Positions 27,634 to 38,206 of a DNA stretch of 64,000 nucleotides are shown piece after piece. The position numbers and the translations under genes were made by a program. The stretch comes from Methylomagnum ishizawai. Its GTDB lineage: Bacteria > Pseudomonadota > Gammaproteobacteria > Methylococcales > Methylococcaceae. Positions within the stretch are counted from its first letter, which is position 1. Each line of letters begins with the position of its first letter. The notes under the pieces are model-generated. The model was not told where the DNA came from, made no database searches, and saw only the letters and a list, made by a program, of their open reading frames with translations. Where the stretch lies: contig NZ_AP019783.1 in the NCBI RefSeq assembly GCF_019670005.1, positions 2,004,501 to 2,068,500 on the forward strand, written 5' to 3'.

Positions 27634-30498
27634 TTATAGCGCCCGGATTTTCTCCACTTGCGCATGTAATTCCGTCAAGCTGGCTTGAATCTCCTGTAAC
27701 CGGGTACGTTCCTTGGCGACCACCTGCGGCGGTGCCTTTTCCACGAAGGCGGGATCGTTGAGCTTGGCCTCGATGCGCGGGGCGTCCTTGGCGAGACGCT
27801 GGATTTCCTTGTCGAGCCGGGCCAGTTCGGCATCCTTGTCGATCAGGCCGCGCATGGGGATCAACACCTTCAACTCGCCGACCAGGGCGATGGCCGATTC
27901 CGGCGCGGCCTCGTCGGCTGCCAACTGGCCCAGGCTGTCCAGGCGGCCGAAGCGGGCGATGAAATCGCGGTTATGGGCGAGATAGGCCCAATCCTGGGCC
28001 GAGCCGTTCTGCAACAGCACCGGGATGGCCTTGCCGTCGGCGATTTTCATTTCGCCCCGGATGCGGCGGATGCCCATCAGCACGTCCATCACCCAGCGCA
28101 TTTCCTGCTCGGCTTCGCCGTCCAGTGGCCAGGATTCGGCTTGCGGATAGGCGTGGCGCATGATCGTGTCGCCCGATTGGCCCGCCAGCGGCGCGACCCG
28201 CTGCCAGATTTCCTCGGTGATGAACGGCATGACGGGATGGGCCAACCGCAGCAGGGTTTCCAGCACCCGCACCAGGGTTTGGCGGGTGCCGCGTTGCTGG
28301 GTTTCGTCGCCGGTCTGGAGCGCCACTTTCGCCAGTTCCAAATACCAATCGCAGTATTCGTTCCAGGTGAATTCGTAGAGGGCGCGGGCGGCGAGGTCGA
28401 AGCGGTAGTCCTCGATGGCGGCGACGGTCGCGGCGATGGTCTGGCCCAAACGGGAACGGATCCAGCGGTCGGGCAGGCTGTAGGCGCATTCGCCGGCGAG
28501 GCCGGTGTCCTGGCCTTCGGTGTTCATCAGCACGTAGCGGGCGGCGTTCCACAGCTTGTTGCAGAAGTTGCGGTAGCCCTCGACCCGGCCCATGTCGAAT
28601 TTGATGTCGCGTCCGGTCGAGGCCAGCGAGGCGAAGGTGTAGCGCAGGGCGTCGCAACCATAGGCCGCGATGCCGTTGGGGAATTCCTTGCGGGTGCGCT
28701 TTTCGATCTTCTCCGCCATTTGCGGCTGCATCAGGCCGCTGGTGCGCTTGGAGACCAAATCTTCCAGGGCGATGCCGTCGATGATGTCCAAGGGGTCGAG
28801 GACGTTGCCCTTGGATTTCGACATCTTCTGGCCTTCGGCATCGCGCACCAGGCCATGCACATACACCGTCTTGAACGGCACCTGCGGCGAGCCGTCCGGG
28901 TGCTTCATCAAGCGCATGGTCATCATGATCATGCGGGCGACCCAGAAGAAAATAATGTCGAAACCCGTCACCAGCACGTCGGTGGGGTGGAAGGTCTTGA
29001 GTTCCGGCGTTGCGTCCGGCCAGCCCAATGTCGAGAAGGTCCACAGTGCCGACGAGAACCACGTATCCAGCACGTCGTCGTCCTGGCGCAGTTCGAGGTC
29101 GGCGGCGAGGCTGTATTTGGCGCGGACTTCGGCCTCGTTGCGGCCCACGTAGACCCGGCCTTGGTTGTCGTACCACGCCGGGATGCGGTGGCCCCACCAC
29201 AGTTGGCGGGAGATACACCAATCCTGGATGTCCCGCATCCAGGAGAAATACAGGTTTTCGTATTGCTGGGGCACGAAGCGGATGCGGCCATCTTCCACCG
29301 CCGCGATGGCGGGCTGGGCCAGGCTCTTGGCATCCACATACCACTGGTCGGTGAGCCAGGGTTCGATGACCACGCCGGAGCGGTCGCCGCGCGGCACTTT
29401 GAGGGTGTGGGGGTCGATCTTTTCGAGGAGCCCCAGGTTCTCGAATTCGGCGATGACTTGCTTGCGGGCCTCGAAGCGGTCGAGTCCCCAGTATTTTTTG
29501 GGAATGCCTATATCTGTTGCCAAATCAATTACATCCCTTGATTGAATGCGAGCATGCCTCAGCCCTTCATGGGTCATTGGCCAGTCTGTGTCACTAACAA
29601 TCGTCGCATCTCTTGTGAAGATATTGATGAGCGGCAGGTTGTGGCGCTTGCCGACTTCGTAGTCGTTGAAATCATGGGCCGGGGTGATCTTCACGCAGCC
29701 AGTGCCGAATGCGGGATCGACATAGTCATCGGCGACGATGGGGATTTCCCGGTCCGTGATGGGCAGGCGGATGGTTTTACCGATCAGGTGTTGATAGCGT
29801 TCGTCTTCCGGGTGGACGGCGACGGCGGTGTCGCCCAGCATGGTTTCCGGGCGGGTGGTCGCGACCACCAGATGCCCCGAACCATCCGCCAGCGGATAGC
29901 GGAAATGCCACATGAAGCCTTTTTCCTCCTCGTTCTGCACTTCGAGGTCGGAAATGGCGGTGTGGAGCTTCGGGTCCCAGTTCACCAGCCGCTTGCCGCG
30001 GTAGATCAGGCCATCGTCGTACAGCCGCACGAAAGCTTCCTGCACGGCTTTCGACAGCCCTTCGTCCATGGTGAAGCGCTCGCGGCTCCAATCCACCGAG
30101 GAACCCAGGCGGCGCAATTGCCGGGTGATGGTGCCGCCGGATTCGGCTTTCCATTCCCAGACTTTTTCTAGGAACTTCTCGCGCCCCCCCTCTATGTTAT
30201 GGCGGGTGATACCTTGCGCGGCGAGTTGGCGTTCGACCACCATTTGGGTGGCGATGCCGGCGTGGTCGGTGCCGACTTGCCACAAGGTGTTGTGGCCCTT
30301 CATGCGGTGGTAGCGCACCAAGGCGTCCATGATGGTGTTGTTGAAGCCATGGCCCATATGGAGGCTCCCGGTCACGTTGGGTGGTGGGATGGCGATACAG
30401 TAGGACGGGCCGGTGCCGGAGGGCTGGAAATAGCCGCTCGCTTCCCAGGTTTGATACCAGCTTTGTTCTATGGCTTGGGGGTCGTAGGTTTTGTCCAT
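27634..30498 (-). CDS. valS: Valyl-tRNA synthetase
   Basis: ValRS charges tRNA-Val with valine and edits misactivated threonine. The 954-residue class I enzyme has the HIGH-equivalent HMGH in [14 protein letters not shown], the KMSKS motif in [10 protein letters not shown], the CP1 editing domain, and a C-terminal coiled coil typical of bacterial ValRS. It heads the holC-adjacent minus-strand region; a small gene separates it from holC here. Confidence 0.97.
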   Translation of the reverse strand: MDKTYDPQAIEQSWYQTWEASGYFQPSGTGPSYCIAIPPPNVTGSLHMGHGFNNTIMDALVRYHRMKGHNTLWQVGTDHAGIATQMVVERQLAAQGITRHNIEGGREKFLEKVWEWKAESGGTITRQLRRLGSSVDWSRERFTMDEGLSKAVQEAFVRLYDDGLIYRGKRLVNWDPKLHTAISDLEVQNEEEKGFMWHFRYPLADGSGHLVVATTRPETMLGDTAVAVHPEDERYQHLIGKTIRLPITDREIPIVADDYVDPAFGTGCVKITPAHDFNDYEVGKRHNLPLINIFTRDATIVSDTDWPMTHEGLRHARIQSRDVIDLATDIGIPKKYWGLDRFEARKQVIAEFENLGLLEKIDPHTLKVPRGDRSGVVIEPWLTDQWYVDAKSLAQPAIAAVEDGRIRFVPQQYENLYFSWMRDIQDWCISRQLWWGHRIPAWYDNQGRVYVGRNEAEVRAKYSLAADLELRQDDDVLDTWFSSALWTFSTLGWPDATPELKTFHPTDVLVTGFDIIFFWVARMIMMTMRLMKHPDGSPQVPFKTVYVHGLVRDAEGQKMSKSKGNVLDPLDIIDGIALEDLVSKRTSGLMQPQMAEKIEKRTRKEFPNGIAAYGCDALRYTFASLASTGRDIKFDMGRVEGYRNFCNKLWNAARYVLMNTEGQDTGLAGECAYSLPDRWIRSRLGQTIAATVAAIEDYRFDLAARALYEFTWNEYCDWYLELAKVALQTGDETQQRGTRQTLVRVLETLLRLAHPVMPFITEEIWQRVAPLAGQSGDTIMRHAYPQAESWPLDGEAEQEMRWVMDVLMGIRRIRGEMKIADGKAIPVLLQNGSAQDWAYLAHNRDFIARFGRLDSLGQLAADEAAPESAIALVGELKVLIPMRGLIDKDAELARLDKEIQRLAKDAPRIEAKLNDPAFVEKAPPQVVAKERTRLQEIQASLTELHAQVEKIRAL

Positions 30499-30549
30499 GG
30501 GGTTTGGCGTGTGGATTCGACGTAAAGGCGGATGGGCGCGGAAGGTGGG

Positions 30550-30831
30550 TTATAACGCGCCGCGCTCGATTTCTTGTAGATAAATGAATTCCGGGGCTTT
30601 GACGCCCGCCTGTTCCCTGATTTCCACCAATTCCGGGGACTCGAAAAAGCGGCGGGCATGCTCCAGCGAGGACCATTCCGAAAAATGGACGATCTTATTG
30701 GCCTCGCTGTCGTAGCGGAGCAGTTGATAGGCGATTTCACCGGCGTTTTTCCGCATCCCGGCGGCTTGGTCGAAAATGGTTTTCCATGCGGGATAGGATT
30801 CGACTTCGTGGATGATCAATACATAGTGCAT
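30550..30831 (-). CDS. Small ABM-like dimeric alpha/beta-barrel protein
   Basis: A 93-residue protein starting MHYVLIIHEVESYPAWKTIFDQAAGMRKNAG, with a later FSEWSSLEHARRFFESPELVEIREQAGV. The pattern fits the dimeric alpha/beta-barrel fold of antibiotic-biosynthesis monooxygenase (ABM) and DUF1330-like proteins. Many members are small cofactor-less oxygenases or of unknown function. It lies between valS and holC. No specific substrate can be given. Confidence 0.7.
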   Translation of the reverse strand: MHYVLIIHEVESYPAWKTIFDQAAGMRKNAGEIAYQLLRYDSEANKIVHFSEWSSLEHARRFFESPELVEIREQAGVKAPEFIYLQEIERGAL

Positions 30832-30893
30832 CGGGATACCTTTGGATGGAGTTTAAGCGGCGGTGTTGACGGCGGATGTCGCCGGGCCAGGGG

Positions 30894-31340
30894 TTAGCCC
30901 GCCATACCGCCGTCCAATTTAATCGTTTCCGGCACATGCCCCGCTTCCTTATAAGCCTTATACCGCGCCCGCCCCGCCCGTTTCACCGCCGCGTCCTCGT
31001 CGATGAATTCCGCCACCCGCCCGAACCGGGCGTAATCCTCCGGCACCTGGGTTCCCAGGTTCACCAGCACATCGCTCATGGCGAGCGGCGCGGGGCCATG
31101 GCCCAGCAGCACCGGGACTTCGGCCGGCGCGGCAGGCGGGCCCGCCACCTCGTGCGGGACGAAACTGCCTTGCCGGAAGGTCCACAACAGGTTGTCGAGC
31201 AACTGGGTTTCCTCGGGCGAGGCGGTGCGGAGATAGACGCGATGGCCCTGCCGGTAGGCTTTCTCGATCAGCTTGCAGGCGGTGACGTGGCGCTGATAAA
31301 CATCGGCGCCCGGTAGTAGATAAAAGTCGATGCGGGGCAT
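30894..31340 (-). CDS. holC: DNA polymerase III chi subunit
   Basis: HolC (chi) bridges single-strand binding protein and the clamp loader with psi. The 148-residue protein has the conserved opening RIDFYLLPGADVYQRHVTACKLIEKAYRQGHRVYL and TFRQGSFVPHEV. It lies 10 bases after pepA, matching the common pepA-holC-valS order, although a small ABM-like gene now separates holC and valS. Confidence 0.93.
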   Translation of the reverse strand: MPRIDFYLLPGADVYQRHVTACKLIEKAYRQGHRVYLRTASPEETQLLDNLLWTFRQGSFVPHEVAGPPAAPAEVPVLLGHGPAPLAMSDVLVNLGTQVPEDYARFGRVAEFIDEDAAVKRAGRARYKAYKEAGHVPETIKLDGGMAG

Positions 31341-31350
31341 GGGGCGGGGT

Positions 31351-32850
31351 TTACTCGGTGGTGGCGGATTCCGCCGCCCGGTCGATGAGATACTGGGTCA
31401 GCAAGGGCACCGGGCGGCCGGTCGCGCCTTTGTCCGCGCCGTTCTTCCAGGCCGTGCCGGCGATATCGATATGCGCCCAAGGGTATTCCTTGGCGAAGCG
31501 CGACAGGAAACAGGCGGCGGTGACGCTGCCGCCATCCGGCCCGCCGATATTGGCGAGGTCGGCGAAATTGGACTTGAGCTGCTCTTGGTAATCGTCCAGC
31601 AGCGGCATCCGCCACACCCGGTCGAAGCTGGTTTCCCCGGCTTGCAGCACCGCCCCGGCCAAAGTTTCGTGATTGCTCCACAGCCCGGACACCACCTTGC
31701 CCAAAGCCACCACGCAGGCCCCGGTCAGGGTCGCCACGTCGATGACGGCGGCGGGTTCGTAGCGCTGGGCATAGGCCAGCACGTCGCACAGCAGCAGGCG
31801 GCCTTCGGCGTCGGTGTTGAGGATTTCGATGGTCAGCCCGGCCATGCTCTTGACGATATCGCCGGGCTTGTTGGCCTTGCCGTCGGGCAGGTTCTCGGAG
31901 GCGGGCACCAGCCCCACCACGTTCAGCGGCAGGCCCATTTCGACCACGGCGGCCAGGGTGCCGATCACGCCCGCGCCGCCGCACATGTCGTATTTCATCT
32001 CGTCCATGGCGGCGGCGGGCTTGATGGAGATGCCGCCCGCGTCGAAGGTCAGCCCCTTGCCGACCAGCACATAGGGTTTCGCCGCCTTGTCCGGGGCGCC
32101 GTGGTATTCCATGACGATCAGCTTGGCCGGTTCGTGGCTGCCTTTCGATACCGACAGGAACGCCCCCATGCCCAGTTCTTCCAGGTCGGATTCGTCGAGG
32201 ATTTTCACCTTGAGCTTCTTTTGCTTCTTGCCGACCTTTTCGGCTTGCTCGGCCAGATAGGTCGGGGTGCAGACATTGCCGGGGAGGTTGGCGAGTTCCT
32301 TGGCGAGGTTCATGCCGTTGGCGATGGCCTGGCCTTGGGCGATGGCGGCTTTGACGGTGTCGTCCGCGGTTTGGAACACCAGCTTGGCGAGGCGGGCTTT
32401 ATGGTTCTCGGCTTCGCTCTTCATCTGGGTGAAGCGGTAGAGCGAAGCTTCGAGGATTTCCACGAACTGGCGGATTTGCCAACCGGCATCGCGGCCTTCG
32501 ACCTCGGCCTCGTGCAGGAAGCTGGCCGCTTGTTTGACATTGGCGTCCTTGAGCGCCTTGGCGGCGGCGGCGAGGGCTTTGCGGTAGGTGCCGGGTTTGA
32601 GTTCTTCCTTCTTGCCGAGTCCGACCAGGATCACCCGTTCGATCCCGCCTTCGGGCAGATGGGGCAGGGCCAGGATATCGCCGGGCTTGCCTTCGATATC
32701 GTCGCGTTTCAGCAGTTTTTGCAGGAGGCCGTCCAACTGCTCGTCCAGGGCCAGGGCGGACGGGGTGAGCTTGCGTTTTTGGTAGAAGCCCAATACGGCG
32801 CAGGGCGTGGAAAGGGAGTCCAGGGATTCGGATTTGGCGTGGTAGTCCAT
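31351..32850 (-). CDS. pepA: Cytosol (leucyl) aminopeptidase PepA
   Basis: PepA is a hexameric dinuclear metal M17 aminopeptidase, in E. coli also a DNA-binding protein in Xer recombination. The 499-residue protein has the active-site block [23 protein letters not shown] and the signature [10 protein letters not shown]. It is the first gene of the pepA-holC pair. The divergent lptFG genes common elsewhere are absent. Confidence 0.96.
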   Translation of the reverse strand: MDYHAKSESLDSLSTPCAVLGFYQKRKLTPSALALDEQLDGLLQKLLKRDDIEGKPGDILALPHLPEGGIERVILVGLGKKEELKPGTYRKALAAAAKALKDANVKQAASFLHEAEVEGRDAGWQIRQFVEILEASLYRFTQMKSEAENHKARLAKLVFQTADDTVKAAIAQGQAIANGMNLAKELANLPGNVCTPTYLAEQAEKVGKKQKKLKVKILDESDLEELGMGAFLSVSKGSHEPAKLIVMEYHGAPDKAAKPYVLVGKGLTFDAGGISIKPAAAMDEMKYDMCGGAGVIGTLAAVVEMGLPLNVVGLVPASENLPDGKANKPGDIVKSMAGLTIEILNTDAEGRLLLCDVLAYAQRYEPAAVIDVATLTGACVVALGKVVSGLWSNHETLAGAVLQAGETSFDRVWRMPLLDDYQEQLKSNFADLANIGGPDGGSVTAACFLSRFAKEYPWAHIDIAGTAWKNGADKGATGRPVPLLTQYLIDRAAESATTE

Positions 32851-33036
32851 GGTTGCGGTTCGCTTACGTTCGGGAGCGCCGCCGGTCGGGCGGCGGGGTC
32901 CGGTGGGAGGGCGCTTTCCCGGTTTGGGAAAGGGATTGTCACCAAGGATAACAAGCGAGGGGGCCGGGCGTCCAAGGGGGCGGCGGGGACGCGGGCCGGG
33001 ATTGGCGGAGGGATCGGGCGGGCAGGATGGGTCGGG

Positions 33037-33068
33037 GCGGGTTTCCAGGCCGGGGCTTGGAAACCCGC
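33037..33068. other. Hairpin after the multicopper oxidase gene
   Basis: Eleven-base perfect arms (GCGGGTTTCCA / TGGAAACCCGC) enclose a 10-base loop just 3' of the oxidase stop. There is no T-run on either strand, so it is a possible but not canonical terminator or RNA-stabilising hairpin. Nothing else is recognisable in 32851-33075. Confidence 0.4.
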
Positions 33069-33075
33069 GTTCCGC

Positions 33076-35226
33076 TTATTTCGCCACTTTATAAGGCCGC
33101 ATCATCTCGTTGTCCTCGTGGTTGATGATGTGGCAATGCCAGACATATTCCCCGTCGCTGGGATCGAACGGGTACAGGTTGCGCCCGGCGTAGGATTGGC
33201 GCTTGACGACCGGGGTGTCGGTCGGGGTCCAGCGCACCAAGACCCGCAGCACTTGGTGGCCGTAGGCGGTCGCCGTGTCCTTCCAGCCGGTTTCCCCGGC
33301 GGTGGGCGCGGTCGGCGTGCCCAGCAGGAACGGCCCGACCGCCGGATTGCCACCCACCGCCCCGTCGGCGTTGGGGGTGTTGTAGGACAGCGGGGGGCCG
33401 TAGCCCGGACAGGCTTTGCCCGGCGTGCAGGTGGTGGGCAAGGGGGCCGGTCCCTTGCCGAACGCGCTTTCCCAGGCCGCGAGATAGCCCTTGACGTCGA
33501 ATTCCTGGCGGTTGAGGACTTGGAATTGCGCCAGATGGGTATGGACCGGGTGGTACTGCGTGTCGGTGCCCGGCGAATAGGCGTTGATGATTTCCCATAA
33601 TTCGACCGAGCCGACCCTGGGTGTTTCGCTGATGCCATCCTGGGGGAATTCCGCCGCGATGCTGGGCGAGCGCCGCCCGTCCCATTTGGTGTTGTTGACC
33701 AGTTCGTCCAGGGTTTGGGGGAAGTCGAAGTTCTCGTTGAGGACCATTTGCCGGACCTTGTCGATCTTCACGTTGGCCAGGATGTGGCCCTTGCCATCGG
33801 TCAGCCGCGCCGCCAGGGCCGGCCAGACGCAGCCGCCCTCGGCGGCGGAGAGGCCGGGATCGCAACTGGTATCGCCGCCTTGCGGGGTCTTCTTGACCTG
33901 GAAGCGCATGATCTCGGGCAGTTGGAACATCTCGCCCGATTCGTCGTTGCCGAGGACCACGTTGCCGCCCGCCAGCTTGGAGAAGTCGACGATCAGGTCG
34001 GCCCGTTCGCCCGGCGTCAGATGGACTTTCCGCACCCTGGCGGGCCTCCCCAGATAGCCTTCGTCCGAGCCGATCTGGTAGACGATGGCCTTGCCGAAGC
34101 TCAAGTCGTAGCCGCGGTGGTTGGAGCCGTTCAGCACCCGCAAACGGTAGCGGCGCGGTTCCACCTCGAAATAAGGCCAGGGCGCACCGTTCACCGTCGC
34201 CACATCGCCTTCGTACATCACCGACCAGAACGGATGCGCTTTCACCGGGGTGTCCACCGGGAAATACAATTGGCTCTGGGTATCGAACTGGCGGTCCTGG
34301 ATCGCCAATTCGACTTCATAGGCCCCTTGCGGCAATTGTTTGGGTTCCCGCTCGGGGTCGCGGATGAAATAAAACCCGGCCAGTCCCGCCGCCACGTTCA
34401 AGCGGGTGGTGCCCAGGGTGTGGTCGTGGAACCAGAGGGTGCCGGGTTCCTGGGTGTTGGGATATTCATAGATGGCCTTGCCCGCGCCGGGATTGCCCAG
34501 GGTGACATAGCCCGACCCGGTCCGGCCATCGGGCGTGAACCAGGAATCCGGACCGCCGTCGAACCGCGCCGGGAGGACGCCGCCGTGTAGATGCACGGTG
34601 GCGGGCACCGGCCCGGTATAGGGCTGGCAGCAGGGGCTGGCGGCGTTGGCCGGGGTCGAGCAATCGCGGGTTTCCATGCCGCACATCTGCTGCAAGGGGT
34701 CGGCCCAGTGCAAGGTCTGGTCCACCAGGAACAGCCCTTGCACCAACCCGGCCCCGCGGGGTTTGGCGGGGTTGAAACTGGGCAGGGCGTTGACGTATTT
34801 GATCCGGGTGGCGAGCCGGGCCTGGGCGTCCAGGGTCACGGCGGGCCAATTGGCCGGGCCTAGCACCTTGCGGGTTTGGGCGTCGGTGGTTTCATAGGCC
34901 CAGACGCGGGTGGTGCCGAATTTGACACCCTTGCCGCAGGTGTCGCCCTTGTCCTTGGGCAGGACTTGCTGGTCGATTTCCTTCATGGTCACCATCAGCG
35001 CCGGATGCTGGACGGCGTCCACCCGCGGGATGGAGCCGGCCGGCCCGAACACCGGCAAGGCCGTGGCGTATTTGGGGATGCAAGCGCCGTCCAGCGGGGT
35101 TTGCGGGACCAAGACGCTGGCCTGGGCGGGGGCCGCGATTCCCTGGGCCAGGAGCAGCAATAAGCCGACCTTGTGCGGGATTCGGCGTGGGCGGGGTTGC
35201 GAGGGGCGGTCTATCGTGTTTGGCAT
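33076..35226 (-). CDS. Secreted multicopper oxidase (CotA / bilirubin oxidase-like)
   Basis: A 716-residue exported laccase-like oxidase. Residues 1-37 look like a signal peptide. All four copper-site motifs are present in order: HLHGG, FHDHTLG, HPVHTHLAQF and the C-terminal HCHIINHEDNEMM, whose Cys, +5 His and +10 Met give a T1 copper with axial Met. Such enzymes oxidise phenols, bilirubin, Cu(I), Fe(II) or Mn(II) with O2; the substrate here cannot be told. It is larger than typical CotA (about 510), with extra N-terminal sequence and loops. It is divergent from an esterase gene. Confidence 0.88.
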   Translation of the reverse strand: MPNTIDRPSQPRPRRIPHKVGLLLLLAQGIAAPAQASVLVPQTPLDGACIPKYATALPVFGPAGSIPRVDAVQHPALMVTMKEIDQQVLPKDKGDTCGKGVKFGTTRVWAYETTDAQTRKVLGPANWPAVTLDAQARLATRIKYVNALPSFNPAKPRGAGLVQGLFLVDQTLHWADPLQQMCGMETRDCSTPANAASPCCQPYTGPVPATVHLHGGVLPARFDGGPDSWFTPDGRTGSGYVTLGNPGAGKAIYEYPNTQEPGTLWFHDHTLGTTRLNVAAGLAGFYFIRDPEREPKQLPQGAYEVELAIQDRQFDTQSQLYFPVDTPVKAHPFWSVMYEGDVATVNGAPWPYFEVEPRRYRLRVLNGSNHRGYDLSFGKAIVYQIGSDEGYLGRPARVRKVHLTPGERADLIVDFSKLAGGNVVLGNDESGEMFQLPEIMRFQVKKTPQGGDTSCDPGLSAAEGGCVWPALAARLTDGKGHILANVKIDKVRQMVLNENFDFPQTLDELVNNTKWDGRRSPSIAAEFPQDGISETPRVGSVELWEIINAYSPGTDTQYHPVHTHLAQFQVLNRQEFDVKGYLAAWESAFGKGPAPLPTTCTPGKACPGYGPPLSYNTPNADGAVGGNPAVGPFLLGTPTAPTAGETGWKDTATAYGHQVLRVLVRWTPTDTPVVKRQSYAGRNLYPFDPSDGEYVWHCHIINHEDNEMMRPYKVAK

Positions 35227-35384
35227 AGCGGTATCCTGGGTTATAGATATGATGGCCGTGGGGTGGGAAAAGACCCAAGGCTAGGGTCGCCGACCGGGCC
35301 CATCCTAGGAAGGGGGTCTATACGAATAAATACGCGAAACCACGCAATTATGCGGCGTAAGTCGATTTTACTGTGGAGGTGGCG

Positions 35385-36239
35385 ATGAACGGGCGGGATG
35401 CGAACGGCGGCGGTGTTTGGCGGGAAATGCACGGCAAAGGCGGGCCGGGCCATACGATCATAGGCGATGTGCGGGCTTGCTATGGGTTGTACAGCCCGCA
35501 ACTCGGCGATTGCCGGGATATTTTCGTCTACCTGCCGCCTGGCTATGCGGGCGGTGGCGGACCCTATCCGGTGATCTACATGCAGGATGGGCAGAACCTA
35601 TTCGACCAGGCCATCGCCTACGCCGGGGAATGGCGGGTGGACGAGACCTTGGAAAGCCTGGCCGCCGAGGGCGTGGAAGCCATCGTGGTGGGGGTCGCCA
35701 ACGGCGGGGCGCGGCGCTTGGAGGAATACAACGCCTATGCCGGGCAGGGCGGGGCGTATCTGGATTTCCTGGTGGATACGGTCAAGCCTTTGATCGACCA
35801 AAGTTTCCGCACCCGCCCGGAACGCGGGGCCACCGGGATACTGGGGTCCTCGATGGGCGGTTTGATCGCGCTCCATGCCTTTTTCAGCCGTCCCCTGGTG
35901 TTCGGGCGGGCCGGGGCGCTGAGCCATTGGATGTGGATCGCGGGCCGGATCGATCCTGGACAAGTCTGTGGGTTCGTCGCGGGTTCGGAATATGCGCCGG
36001 GCAGGCTCTATCTCGATATCGGCGACCGGGAATGCGTGGACGCATCGCTCACCGGGCTGGCGCTCGCGCCGGAGCGGCTGGTCGCCGATACCCGAAGGCT
36101 CCGGGACGCGCTGCTCGCCAAGGGCTATGCGGAGGGCCGCGATTTCAAATACCTGGAAATCGCGGGAGGGGGGCACGGGGAAGGCGATTGGGCGGCGCGG
36201 CTCGCCGCCGTGTTCCGCTTCCTGTTGGGCGCGGGCTAG
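35385..36239 (+). CDS. Esterase D/Fes-like alpha/beta hydrolase
   Basis: A 284-residue putative esterase of the alpha/beta-hydrolase fold. The nucleophile elbow GSSMGG carries the catalytic Ser. An early YLPPGY and VIYMQDGQNLFD are characteristic of the esterase (PF00756) family, and a late GGGHGEGDW supplies the probable catalytic His. GGAGG ends 5 bases before ATG 35385, which decides the start. It has no signal peptide. Substrates of relatives include acyl-sugars and ferric-siderophore esters; none can be assigned. It converges on the deacetylase gene. Confidence 0.8.
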   Translation: MNGRDANGGGVWREMHGKGGPGHTIIGDVRACYGLYSPQLGDCRDIFVYLPPGYAGGGGPYPVIYMQDGQNLFDQAIAYAGEWRVDETLESLAAEGVEAIVVGVANGGARRLEEYNAYAGQGGAYLDFLVDTVKPLIDQSFRTRPERGATGILGSSMGGLIALHAFFSRPLVFGRAGALSHWMWIAGRIDPGQVCGFVAGSEYAPGRLYLDIGDRECVDASLTGLALAPERLVADTRRLRDALLAKGYAEGRDFKYLEIAGGGHGEGDWAARLAAVFRFLLGAG

Positions 36240-36251
36240 CTGGCGGCAGGG

Positions 36252-37319
36252 TCAGGGCGCGAGATCGAAGGTTTTTCCGGGTGCCAGTTCGACGATGCCG
36301 CCGCCCTGGCGCAGGAATACCGGCAACGCGGACGGGTTGTAGACGCGGTGGCCGTCGGCGGAAAACCGCACCGCCCGCATCGCCCCCAGATATTCCGCCA
36401 TTTCCCCCGCCCCCGCGTACCAAATATCGGTGCGGTGGCCCATCACGGCGCAGAATTCCTCGATATAGCCCCAGTTGTTGCCCGGCTGGTGGTCGTTGAT
36501 TTCCCAGCTATGGCCCCAGACGCAGAGTAGGCTCGGTTCCTCCGGGGCGAGGGCCAGGAAGCGCCGGGACAATTCCAGCGCCTGGGTTTGGTGGCCGCTG
36601 GGCCGCCACAACAAGGGATTGCCGGGCAGCCGGAAATCGTGGGTGTCGCCGACCAAACGGCCATAGATCAAGCCCCATTCCGGCAACAGCCGTTCCAGGG
36701 CGGGATGGGAAACCCCGAACGGATAGGCCAGGCCGCGCACCGGATAGCCGACCAATCGTTCCAACGCCCGGATATCGCCGAGGATTTCGCTTTCCAGCCG
36801 TTCCTCCGCCAGCGAATCCAGGAAGGGATGGGTGGTGGAATGGCCCGAGACCTCGTGGCCCGCATAGACGGTGGCGATATCCGCCGCATGGACCTTGCCC
36901 GGACCTTCGGTCAAGCCGGAATTGATATGGAAGGTGCCCTTGAGGCCATGGGCGTCGAGACGTTCGATCAAGCGGCGGTCCTGCTCGCTGCCGTCGTCGA
37001 AGCTCAGGACCAGGGCTTTCAGCTTGCCGCCGGGGAAGGCGAAATGCCGCAGGCGGTCGGGGTCGGTCTCCCACAGTTCCCCCGCCACGCACCAGCCTTC
37101 CGCCAGCCGCCACCGCAGGTCCACGGTCTGGGAGCCCGCGCCGTCGTTGAACACAAGATCGGCGGTTTCCTGGCCCGGGAGTTCGAGGCGGTACCAATCG
37201 CCGTGTTCCGGGTCCATCTTCGCGCCCGGCCAGGCCGGGGACTCGGCCCAGGGCATCGTGTTCCAGTGGTACAGGTAGGCGTCGGGCCAATGCCGGGGTT
37301 TTTTGAAATGGATAATCAT
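36252..37319 (-). CDS. Polysaccharide deacetylase with N-terminal carbohydrate-binding-like domain
   Basis: A 355-residue protein in two parts. Residues 1-95 (IIHFKKPRHWPDAYLYHW ... YRLELPGQETADLVFNDGAGSQT) resemble the starch-binding CBM25/26-type beta-sandwich. Residues about 107-355 are a NodB-type deacetylase with the metal Asp in LSFDDGSEQD, the His pair in GHSTTHPF and the RGLAYPFG segment. It probably removes N- or O-acetyl groups from a glycan. There is no signal peptide, so the substrate may be intracellular or export non-classical. It lies 36 bases after the unknown gene, probably one operon. Confidence 0.82.
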   Translation of the reverse strand: MIIHFKKPRHWPDAYLYHWNTMPWAESPAWPGAKMDPEHGDWYRLELPGQETADLVFNDGAGSQTVDLRWRLAEGWCVAGELWETDPDRLRHFAFPGGKLKALVLSFDDGSEQDRRLIERLDAHGLKGTFHINSGLTEGPGKVHAADIATVYAGHEVSGHSTTHPFLDSLAEERLESEILGDIRALERLVGYPVRGLAYPFGVSHPALERLLPEWGLIYGRLVGDTHDFRLPGNPLLWRPSGHQTQALELSRRFLALAPEEPSLLCVWGHSWEINDHQPGNNWGYIEEFCAVMGHRTDIWYAGAGEMAEYLGAMRAVRFSADGHRVYNPSALPVFLRQGGGIVELAPGKTFDLAP

Positions 37320-37355
37320 GCCGGGAGGTTCGCGGATGGGGATGGGGGACGGGAT

Positions 37356-38153
37356 TCACTGCGAGGTGACATTGAACACCGGGCTGTCGGCGTCGATCAC
37401 CCAGCCGCCATCGTCGCCGATATGGCCGTTCCAGGCAACGCTTTCGTAGGTGCCGGGGTCGAGGATGAACAGCAGGGCGGCGGGCGGACGGTGGGCGTGA
37501 TGCAGGATCGCCCGCATCCCCCGGTCTTCGGGGTGGCCGCGCTTGATGGTGTTGGAAGGCGTGCCGAGCGTGAACGGCATATTGGGATCGGGCCCCAGGC
37601 TCGCCACATGCTTGGCGATATCGGTGACGAAGCTGGCGCAATCGAAGTCGTATTCGTTGCGCACCCGGTAGCGCTGTTCCTGCCAGCGCCTATGGATTTC
37701 GTCGGCGGCTTGGTGGCTGATGGGCCAGCTCAACAGCCAGAAGGCGTACAGGCTGGGTTTGCCGCGCACATGGTCGAGGCGGAAATAATCGGCGGCCTGG
37801 CCGTTTTTCAATACCCGCCCCGGCGTGGCGTGGTAGAGGTAGGTATGGGATTCCTCGCCGGGGAATTTGCCATGGCGGTGGATGCCGAAATAGGAATGGC
37901 CCGCGCCGGGTCCGTAGGCGATCTGGCCGACCACCGCCAAGGGGAGGTGCCGCCCCGCATGGTTCAAACAAGGCCGCAGGTGCGCCGAATCGCGCCGGAC
38001 CGCCATGATTTCGGGCTGGCCCTGGTTCCAATTGTGGAATTGGGGGGCCAGGCGCTGCTTGATATGGGCACCGAGCCTTGGGAAATGTTGCGCGGGGAAG
38101 AACGGCTTGAGGGTTTGCCGTGCGGAATCGGGGTCTGGAATGGCATGGTGCAT
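37356..38153 (-). CDS. Uncharacterised protein behind a Fur-like box
   Basis: I do not recognise this 265-residue protein. Visible features are a His/Gly-rich stretch GAGHSYFGIHRHGKFPGEESHTYLYHATPG, YDFDCASFVTDIAKHV with a possible catalytic Cys, and later HHAHRPPAALLFILDPGTYESVAWNGHIG. The His-early, Cys-late order loosely recalls permuted NlpC/P60-like or LRAT-like peptidases, but this is a guess. ATG 38153 is preferred because a longer frame to 38207 would translate the Fur-like palindrome. It is co-directional with the deacetylase. Confidence 0.6.
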   Translation of the reverse strand: MHHAIPDPDSARQTLKPFFPAQHFPRLGAHIKQRLAPQFHNWNQGQPEIMAVRRDSAHLRPCLNHAGRHLPLAVVGQIAYGPGAGHSYFGIHRHGKFPGEESHTYLYHATPGRVLKNGQAADYFRLDHVRGKPSLYAFWLLSWPISHQAADEIHRRWQEQRYRVRNEYDFDCASFVTDIAKHVASLGPDPNMPFTLGTPSNTIKRGHPEDRGMRAILHHAHRPPAALLFILDPGTYESVAWNGHIGDDGGWVIDADSPVFNVTSQ

Positions 38154-38193
38154 GGCGCTTGCGCTCGTTGGGTGATGGGAAAGAAATAAGGCG

Positions 38194-38206
38194 TTGATAA
38201 TTATCA
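38194..38206 (-). promoter_or_regulatory. Fur-like palindrome upstream of the unknown gene
   Basis: TGATAATTATCA is a perfect 12-base palindrome matching the core of Fur boxes (GATAATGATWATC-type). It lies about 42 bases upstream of ATG 38153, in promoter position for the minus-strand gene pair. Confidence 0.5.
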
